This document shows, piece after piece, positions 58,145 through 64,000 of a stretch of DNA of 64,000 bases. The stretch lies in assembly GCF_013366925.1 (NCBI RefSeq), contig NZ_JAALDK010000001.1, forward strand, positions 124,001 through 188,000, in the 5' to 3' direction. The notes beneath the pieces were generated by a model, which saw only the letters and a list, made by a program, of their open reading frames with translations, made no database searches and was not told the origin of the DNA. Source of the stretch: Paraburkholderia youngii. Lineage in GTDB: Bacteria; Pseudomonadota; Gammaproteobacteria; Burkholderiales; Burkholderiaceae. The stretch's first letter is position 1; each line of letters starts with the position of its first letter. The translations under genes and the position numbers were made by a program.

Positions 58145-59356
58145 ATGCGAAACGAACCGCAAGTCAATGCCGTCCGGCAGATTCCACGCAGCGTGTGGGT
58201 TCTAGGATGTGTGAGTCTTTTCATGGACATCTCATCCGAAATCATCCACAGCCTGCTGCCGATGTTTCTGTTGGCGAGCCTTGGCGCCGGGGCCGGCGCG
58301 ATTGGGCTCATCGAAGGCGTCGCGGAGGCCACGGCCCAAATCGTCAAGGTGTTTTCGGGAACGCTAAGCGACTACCTCGGCAACCGAAAGTGGCTCGCCG
58401 TAGCCGGGTATGCGCTCGGCGCGATGAGCAAGCCGCTTTTTGCCATTGCGTCGTCGGTGGGAGTCGTGGTGACGGCGCGCGTCATCGACCGTGTCGGCAA
58501 GGGCATTCGCGGTGCGCCTCGCGATGCGCTCATTGCAGATGTCACGCCGCAGCACCTGCGTGGCGCGGCCTTCGGCCTGCGCCAATCGCTCGATACGGTC
58601 GGTGCGTTTCTCGGACCGCTGCTGGCGGTTCTCATCATGCTGATCTGGGCAGACAATTTTCGGCTTGCGTTCTGGCTTGCCGTCATTCCTGGGGTGCTCG
58701 CGGTCGCGCTGTTGACGTTCGGTATCACCGAGCCTGAGCACGAGCCTCCTGCCCAAAGAAGCAACCCTGTGCGGTGGCAGAGTCTCAGTGACCTTGGTTT
58801 GGACTACTGGTGGGTCGTAGGGATAGGGGCTGTGTTCGCGTTGGCGCGATTCAGCGAGGCTTTTCTGGTTCTTCGTGCGATGAGCAGCGGCGTACCGATT
58901 GCGCTCGTTCCGCTGGTCATGGTGGTAATGAATGTGGTCTACGCGCTGTCCGCTTATCCATTCGGAAAGCTCGCGGACACGATGCGTCATACGCGGCTGC
59001 TGATCGGTGGTCTGGTCGTGTTGATCGGCGCCGACCTCGTGCTGGCACACGGCAGCCACTGGAGCATGGTCGTCGTCGGGGTAGCGCTTTGGGGGCTGCA
59101 CATGGGGATGACGCAAGGCCTGCTCGCCACGATGGTCGCGCACACGGCGCCAGCGCATTTGCGTGGGACTGCGTTTGGTTTCTTCAATCTGCTGAGCGGC
59201 ATCGTGACGCTGGTTTCGAGCGTTATCGCAGGTCAGTTGTGGGAACGTGTGGGTGCAGCCATGACGTTTTATGCGGGTGCGGCCTTCGGGCTGATGACCG
59301 TCGTGGCGCTTCTCTTTCACCCGACACCGGCCGGATCGGGTAACGACCTGAGTTGA
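58145..59356 (+). CDS. MFS transporter, unknown substrate
   Basis: 403 aa with about 12 helices. SLFMDISSEIIHSLLPMFLLASLGAGAGAIGLIEG and SDYLGNRKWLAVAGY mark an MFS group of uncertain specificity. Codon usage is less GC-rich in third positions than in nearby genes (for example AGT, CTA, TGT, TTT at the start), suggesting recent acquisition; a tRNA gene lies 64 bases downstream. A strong terminator follows. Confidence 0.85.
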   Translation: MRNEPQVNAVRQIPRSVWVLGCVSLFMDISSEIIHSLLPMFLLASLGAGAGAIGLIEGVAEATAQIVKVFSGTLSDYLGNRKWLAVAGYALGAMSKPLFAIASSVGVVVTARVIDRVGKGIRGAPRDALIADVTPQHLRGAAFGLRQSLDTVGAFLGPLLAVLIMLIWADNFRLAFWLAVIPGVLAVALLTFGITEPEHEPPAQRSNPVRWQSLSDLGLDYWWVVGIGAVFALARFSEAFLVLRAMSSGVPIALVPLVMVVMNVVYALSAYPFGKLADTMRHTRLLIGGLVVLIGADLVLAHGSHWSMVVVGVALWGLHMGMTQGLLATMVAHTAPAHLRGTAFGFFNLLSGIVTLVSSVIAGQLWERVGAAMTFYAGAAFGLMTVVALLFHPTPAGSGNDLS

Positions 59357-59375
59357 CGTGGCAGCGGTGAAAAAC

Positions 59376-59411
59376 AAAAAAGCCGCTGTCCTTGTGGGAC
59401 AGCGGCTTTTT
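59376..59411 (+). terminator. Terminator of the 58145 MFS gene
   Basis: AAAAAAGCCGCTGTCC pairs with GGACAGCGGCTTTTT around TTGT. Confidence 0.85.
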
Positions 59412-59419
59412 CTTGAAGC

Positions 59420-59496
<77 letters not shown>

Positions 59497-59582
59497 GAAA
59501 GAAGCGAGATTATGCTGGGGCAACCGGAGGCTGTCAACCCCCGGCGCACAAGTTTTTCAGATAGCCCAGACTGGCGGTCCGC

Positions 59583-61241
59583 TCAATCTTTTGCGTAGAT
59601 ATCCGAGTCCTTGGTCTCGCGCACGAACAGCATGCCGATCACGAAGGTGATCGCCGCGATGATGATCGGATACCAGAGCCCCGAGTAGATGTTGCCCCGC
59701 GCCGCGACGATCGCGAACGCGGTCGCCGGCAGGAAGCCGCCGAACCAGCCATTGCCGATGTGATACGGCAGCGACATCGACGTATAACGGATGCGCGTCG
59801 GGAACATCTCGACCAGCATCGCCGCGATCGGACCGTAGACCATCGTTACGTAGATCACGAGGATCGTCAGGACCACGATGCTCATCGGCCAGTTGATCTG
59901 AGCCGGATCGGCCTTCGGCGGGTAGCCGGCGGCCTTCAGCGTCGCGGCGAGCGTCTTCTCGAAGGCCTTGGCTTGCTCCTTCGCATCCGGGGCGCGGCCG
60001 TCGAACGTGTTGACGACCGTATCACCCACGCGGATCTGCGCGATCGTGCCGGCCGGCGCCGCGACGTTGTCGTAGTTCAGGCCGGCTCGCGACAGCGCGC
60101 CCTTCGCGATATCGCACGAGGTCACGAACTTAGCCGTGCCCACCGGGTTGAACTGGAACGAGCACTCGCCCGGATCGGCGATCACGACGATCGGCGACTT
60201 CGCGGTCGCGGCTTCGAGCGCCGGGTTCGTGTAGTGCGTGAGCGCCTTGAACAGCGGGAAGTAGGTCAGCGCGGCGATCAGCAGACCGGCCATGATGATC
60301 GGCTTGCGGCCGATCCGATCCGACAGCGAGCCGAAGAACAGGAAGAACGGCGTGCCGATCAGCAGCGCGAGCGCGATCATGATGTTGGCACTCGTGCCGT
60401 CGACCTTCAGCGTCTGTGTGAGGAAGAACAGCGTGTAGAACTGGCCCGTGTACCACACGACAGCCTGGCCGGCCGTCAGGCCGAGCAGCGCGAGAATCAC
60501 GACCTTCAGGTTCTTCCACTGGCCGAACGCTTCGGAGAGCGGCGCCTTCGAGGTCTTGCCCTCGGCCTTGATGCGCGCGAACACCGGCGACTCATGCAGT
60601 TGCAGGCGAATCCACACCGACACCGCGAGCAGCAGGATCGACACGACGAACGGAATGCGCCAGCCCCAGGCGCCGAACGAGTCTTCGCCCATGAAAGTGC
60701 GTACGCCGAGGATCACGAGCAGCGACAGGAACAGGCCGAGCGTCGCGGTGGTCTGGATCCACGCGGTGTAGAAGCCGCGGCGGTTCGCCGGCGCGTGTTC
60801 GGCCACGTAGGTCGCGGCGCCGCCGTACTCGCCGCCGAGCGCGAGACCCTGCAGCAAACGCATCGCGATGAAGATAACCGGCGAAGCGATGCCGATCGCG
60901 GCATAGCCCGGCAGGAAGCCGACGAGGAACGTCGACAGGCCCATGATGATGATCGTGATCAGGAACGTGTACTTGCGCCCGACCATGTCGCCGAGCCGCC
61001 CGAATACGATCGCGCCGAACGGCCGCACCGCGAAGCCCGCGGCGAAGCTGAGCAGCGTGAAGATGAACGCCGCGGTCGGATTGACGCCGGAAAAGAAGCT
61101 CTTGCTGATGAAGGCCGCAAGCGAGCCGGCCAGATAAAAGTCGTACCACTCGAAAACCGTACCCAGCGACGATGCGAAGATCACCCGCTTCTCATCGCGC
61201 GTCATCGGCGCGTGCGAGAGTTGCCCGCCAACGGTAGCCAT
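59583..61241 (-). CDS. MHS-type MFS transporter with large periplasmic loop
   Basis: 552 aa. GTVFEWYDFYLAGSLAAFISKSFFSG (28-53), FGRLGDMVGRKYTF and RLLQGLALGGEYGGAATYVAEH identify the metabolite:H+ symporter family. Between helices 9 and 10 (about residues 336-451) there is a soluble loop of about 115 residues with two cysteines (C360, C376), absent from ordinary members. A GGAGACGAC site precedes ATG 61241. The substrate is unknown; the neighbouring two-component system could regulate it. Confidence 0.88.
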   Translation of the reverse strand: MATVGGQLSHAPMTRDEKRVIFASSLGTVFEWYDFYLAGSLAAFISKSFFSGVNPTAAFIFTLLSFAAGFAVRPFGAIVFGRLGDMVGRKYTFLITIIIMGLSTFLVGFLPGYAAIGIASPVIFIAMRLLQGLALGGEYGGAATYVAEHAPANRRGFYTAWIQTTATLGLFLSLLVILGVRTFMGEDSFGAWGWRIPFVVSILLLAVSVWIRLQLHESPVFARIKAEGKTSKAPLSEAFGQWKNLKVVILALLGLTAGQAVVWYTGQFYTLFFLTQTLKVDGTSANIMIALALLIGTPFFLFFGSLSDRIGRKPIIMAGLLIAALTYFPLFKALTHYTNPALEAATAKSPIVVIADPGECSFQFNPVGTAKFVTSCDIAKGALSRAGLNYDNVAAPAGTIAQIRVGDTVVNTFDGRAPDAKEQAKAFEKTLAATLKAAGYPPKADPAQINWPMSIVVLTILVIYVTMVYGPIAAMLVEMFPTRIRYTSMSLPYHIGNGWFGGFLPATAFAIVAARGNIYSGLWYPIIIAAITFVIGMLFVRETKDSDIYAKD

Positions 61242-61470
61242 ATGTCGTCTCCAATATTGATATACACACGGATCGCCAGCGCAGGCGTCCCCGTGCAACC
61301 GATTATTGGAGTGGAAACTTACGGCGTTCTGACTCGACGCCAAAACCTGGGGTAGTCCGGTAAACCGGCGAACAGGCAATCAATTTCGGTCATTGTGCGG
61401 CGATATTTGCGCAATCCGCGCTGAAATATCTCAAAAACACGCTGACGATCAAGCTGACGATCCGGCCGTG

Positions 61471-63009
61471 TTAGGGTAAGTCCCGCCCCCGTTCGAGCAC
61501 CTGCAAGCTGACGCGCACCAGGGTGCCGGCGAGCCGCGGCGACTCCTGGTAGACGTTGTCGTCGATGGCGAGCTCGCCGCCGTGCATCGCCGCGATCTCG
61601 CGCACGATCGCGAGACCGAGGCCGCTGCCGTCGCCCTCGCGGCCCAGAATCCGGTAGAAGCGCTCGACCACGCGCGAGCGCTCGCTGGCCGGAATGCCGA
61701 GCCCGGTGTCCTCGACTTCCAGATGCACGAGCCGCGCCGGGGCGTCGTGGCGCACGCGCACGGTGATGCGGCCGCCCGCCGGCGTATACCGGATCGCGTT
61801 GTCGATCAGATTCGACAGCATTTCGCGCAGCATCACCGGATTGCCAGCGACTTCGACCGGCTCGTCGGGTGCTTCGTAGCCGAGGTCCATCTGCTTCGCG
61901 AGCGCGGCCTGCACCCATTCGCGCACCGCGCTGCGGGCGAGTTCGCCGAGTTCGACCGGCGTGAAGATCTGCCCCGACCGACGGTTCTCCGCGCGCGCGA
62001 GCGCGAGCAGCTGTGTGACGAGCCGCGCGGCGTGCTCGGAACTGGTCGCGATCTGTTCGAGCGAGCGATGCACCTCGGCCGACGCGTTCTGGCGCAGCGC
62101 AAGCTCGGCCTGCGTGCGCAGGCCGGCGAGCGGCGTTTTCATCTGATGCGCGGCGTCGGCGATGAAGCGCTTTTGCAGCTCCATGTTCTGTTCGAGGCGC
62201 GTGAGCAGATCGTTGAACGACGTGACGAGCGGCTCGATTTCCGGCGGCGCGCGGCGCGCTTCGAGCGGCGACAGATCGTCCGGCCGGCGCGCGCGGATAT
62301 GCGCCTGCAGCGCATGCAGCGGTTCCAGCCCGCGCGACAGCCCGAACCACACGAGCAGGATCGCGAGCGGCAGAATCACGAACTGCGGCAGGATCACGCC
62401 CTTGATGATGTCGTTGGCGAGCTGGCTGCGCTTGTCGAGCGTTTCGGCGACCTGCACCAGCACGGGCTGCGCGCCCGGCGTCTGCGGAAACTCGACGGTC
62501 GTATACGCGACGCGGATGTCATTGCCGCGCAGCACGTCGTCGCGGAATTCGACGAGGCCCGGTGGCGGGCGGTCCTCCTCGTGCGGCAGCGGCATGTCGC
62601 GCTCGCCGGCCACCAGCTCGCCGCGCGTGCCGAGCACCTGAAAGAACACGCTGTCGACGTTGTCGGCGCGCAGGAAATCGCGCGTCGACTCGGGCAGCGA
62701 CAGCTCCGCGACGCCGTTGACCGGATGGATCTGGCGCGCGAGCACATAGGCGTCGGTTTCGAGCGCGCGGTCGAACGGGCCGTTCGCGATCGACTTCGCG
62801 ACCAGATAGGTGACCGCGAGGCTCATCGGCCACAGCAGCAGCAGCGGCGCGAGCATCCAGTCGAGAATCTCGCCGAACAGGGAGCGCGGACGCGCTTCGG
62901 CGGCGGCTTCGGTTTCGTCGGGCGGGGCGAACGGGTTGGCGTAGCGCGCGTCGCGCGCCTCGTCGAGGTCCGCCGCGTGCGCCGTGGCGCGATCAGCGCG
63001 TGCGGACAT
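61471..63009 (-). CDS. Sensor histidine kinase, TctE/QseC-like
   Basis: 512 aa. One membrane helix near residue 50 (DWMLAPLLLLWPMSLAVTYLV), a periplasmic sensor to about residue 215, and a second helix (VILPQFVILPLAILLVWF). The H-box is FIADAAHQMKTPLAGL; the kinase domain has N-box NLIDNAIRYTPAGG, G1 DTGLGIP and G2 GDGSGLGLAIV. It follows its response regulator by nine bases. In TctDE relatives tricarboxylates are sensed; the ligand here is not known. Confidence 0.92.
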   Translation of the reverse strand: MSARADRATAHAADLDEARDARYANPFAPPDETEAAAEARPRSLFGEILDWMLAPLLLLWPMSLAVTYLVAKSIANGPFDRALETDAYVLARQIHPVNGVAELSLPESTRDFLRADNVDSVFFQVLGTRGELVAGERDMPLPHEEDRPPPGLVEFRDDVLRGNDIRVAYTTVEFPQTPGAQPVLVQVAETLDKRSQLANDIIKGVILPQFVILPLAILLVWFGLSRGLEPLHALQAHIRARRPDDLSPLEARRAPPEIEPLVTSFNDLLTRLEQNMELQKRFIADAAHQMKTPLAGLRTQAELALRQNASAEVHRSLEQIATSSEHAARLVTQLLALARAENRRSGQIFTPVELGELARSAVREWVQAALAKQMDLGYEAPDEPVEVAGNPVMLREMLSNLIDNAIRYTPAGGRITVRVRHDAPARLVHLEVEDTGLGIPASERSRVVERFYRILGREGDGSGLGLAIVREIAAMHGGELAIDDNVYQESPRLAGTLVRVSLQVLERGRDLP

Positions 63010-63018
63010 CGCTGGCCT

Positions 63019-63816
63019 CTATTTGTAGTGATGGCTCGCCGGCATCGCGGCAGACGACGGCGCGGTGGATGGTGGTGCCGCTTGTGCCGCTTGTGCCGTT
63101 TGCGGCTCGGAGCCGGCAGCGGCGGCGGGCGTGTTCGCATTCGCCGGCGGCGCCGCTTTTTCGAGGCAGTAGCCGAGCCCGCGCACGGTGATGATGCGCA
63201 CGCCGCTCGGCTCGATCTTCTTGCGCAGCCGGTGCACGTAGACTTCGATCGCGTTGTTGCTGACTTCCTCGCCCCATTCGCAAAGATGGTCGACCAGCTG
63301 CTCTTTCGAGACCAGCCGGCCGATCCGTTGCAGCAGCACTTCGAGCAGACCGAGCTCGCGCGCGGACAGATCGATCACCTGGTCGTTGACATAGGCGATG
63401 CGGCCCACCTGATCGAACGACAGTGAGCCATGCCGCACGACGGTCGGGCCACCGCCGGCACCGCGCCGCGTCAGCGCGCGCACGCGAGCTTCGAGTTCGT
63501 TCAGCGCGAAGGGCTTGGCCATGTAATCGTCGGCGCCGAGGTCGAGGCCTTTGACGCGTTCGTCCACACTGTCTGCGGCGGTCAGGATCAGCACGGGCAG
63601 GTTCGAATTGCGCGCGCGCAGGCGGCGCAGCACCTCGAGCCCGGACATGCGCGGCAGGCCCAGATCGAGGATCAATAGGTCGAACGTCTGCATTGACAAC
63701 GCGGTATCGGCTTCTACGCCGCTTTTGACGTGATCGACCGCATAGGCCGATTGGCGGAGTGATCGAACCAGACCGTCCGCGAGTATGCTGTCGTCTTCGG
63801 CAATCAGAATTCGCAT
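63019..63816 (-). CDS. OmpR/TctD-like response regulator with extra C-terminal tail
   Basis: 265 aa. The receiver has the acidic pair in LIAEDDSIL, the phospho-acceptor D51 in LLILDLGLPRMSG, and K in AKPF. An OmpR-type winged helix follows (VIDLSARELGLLEVLLQRIGRL; VRGLGYCLEK). After the normal end the protein adds about 45 residues rich in Ala, Pro and Gln (PPANANTPAAAAGSEPQTAQ) encoded in part by a 9-base DNA repeat. It starts at ATG 63816 and pairs with the kinase. Confidence 0.93.
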   Translation of the reverse strand: MRILIAEDDSILADGLVRSLRQSAYAVDHVKSGVEADTALSMQTFDLLILDLGLPRMSGLEVLRRLRARNSNLPVLILTAADSVDERVKGLDLGADDYMAKPFALNELEARVRALTRRGAGGGPTVVRHGSLSFDQVGRIAYVNDQVIDLSARELGLLEVLLQRIGRLVSKEQLVDHLCEWGEEVSNNAIEVYVHRLRKKIEPSGVRIITVRGLGYCLEKAAPPANANTPAAAAGSEPQTAQAAQAAPPSTAPSSAAMPASHHYK

Positions 63817-63952
63817 GGTGCGCCAGCCTGGCTTTGCCGGCACCGTGGGGCTTGCCCCGGCGCGCAGCGGTCTCCGAACATTATTGTGGGTAGTGGGGGT
63901 GACGCGACAGTAAAAATGCGCGTTCGCATGATAATCGCGCTTGCCAAAACCA

Positions 63953-63968
63953 CTGTTTTTTTATACAG
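63953..63968. promoter_or_regulatory. LexA (SOS) box, likely of recA beyond the window
   Basis: CTGT at 63953-63956, eight bases, then ACAG at 63965-63968, flanked by A and T, match the CTGT-N8-ACAG consensus exactly. TTGCCA at 63941-63946 may be the -35 of an overlapping plus-strand promoter. In Burkholderia, recA lies beside this two-component pair. Confidence 0.88.
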
Positions 63969-64000
63969 TGTCTGCGTTTCGTGTGATGTCCTGCAGGCTC

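Noticed and set aside
59760..61355. 531-codon open frame opposite the MHS transporter
   Set aside because: Composition dominated by Arg, Glu and Gln; antisense shadow.

Overview
The window is a GC-rich, densely coded bacterial chromosome segment. Its gene content, gene order and protein sequences point to the family Burkholderiaceae, most likely Paraburkholderia, Caballeronia or Burkholderia, on the large chromosome. This rests on recognised protein families and on conserved neighbourhoods such as gltIJKL, rplM-rpsI-erpA, dusB-fis-purH, ruvCAB, pepP-ubiH and miaB-phoH-ybeY-corC-lnt. No database search was run.

Layout. 1-3000: glutamate/aspartate ABC transporter (gltI truncated by the window edge). 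3100-6230: YafJ-type amidotransferase, pyrC and a DUF3025 protein. 6260-6680: RNase P RNA. 6760-9250: OsmC protein, a short non-coding transcription unit with its own promoter and terminator, rplM-rpsI and erpA. 9370-14180: anmK, tyrS-dtd, a phosphoglycerate-mutase-like phosphatase and an MpaB-type oxygenase. 14200-19880: ruvBAC, a KTSC-like gene, purH, fis, dusB. 20070-23580: ubiH, pepP, a glutathione S-transferase. 23670-30445: the miaB-phoH-ybeY-(chaC)-corC-lnt block. 30600-32750: a LysR remnant, an XRE-cupin regulator and an FMN riboswitch upstream of ribB. 32850-40900: a HAD phosphatase and the glycerol regulon (glpK, glpD, glpR), with an IS5-type element sitting exactly on the glpD stop codon. 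41234-44430: gamma-glutamyltransferase and an MHS transporter. 44760-53015: a diiron ferritin-like protein, a PNPOx-like protein, rhlE, a hemolysin-III protein, two multiheme cytochromes c, copCD and a small membrane protein. 53190-59360: galactonate dehydratase with a divergent GntR regulator, an EmrB-type pump with a divergent MarR regulator, a secreted protein and an MFS transporter. 59420-63816: tRNA(CAU), an MHS transporter, and a TctE/TctD-like two-component system. The last 50 bases carry a perfect LexA box, probably belonging to recA just outside the window.

Most of the window is housekeeping (translation, DNA repair, purine and pyrimidine synthesis, envelope lipoprotein maturation, ubiquinone, riboflavin). 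Accessory modules consist of a regulator and its target separated by a palindrome: GlpR with glpD, GntR with dgoD, MarR with emrB, and an unassigned 19-bp palindrome upstream of the ggt-transporter pair.

The least ordinary element is the roughly 88-nt RNA at 7518-7605. It has a near-consensus sigma70 promoter and a strong terminator, and between them a hairpin whose loop shows a CU-rich copy of the 16S rRNA anti-Shine-Dalgarno sequence. This resembles the betaproteobacterial toxic small RNA type as I remember it.
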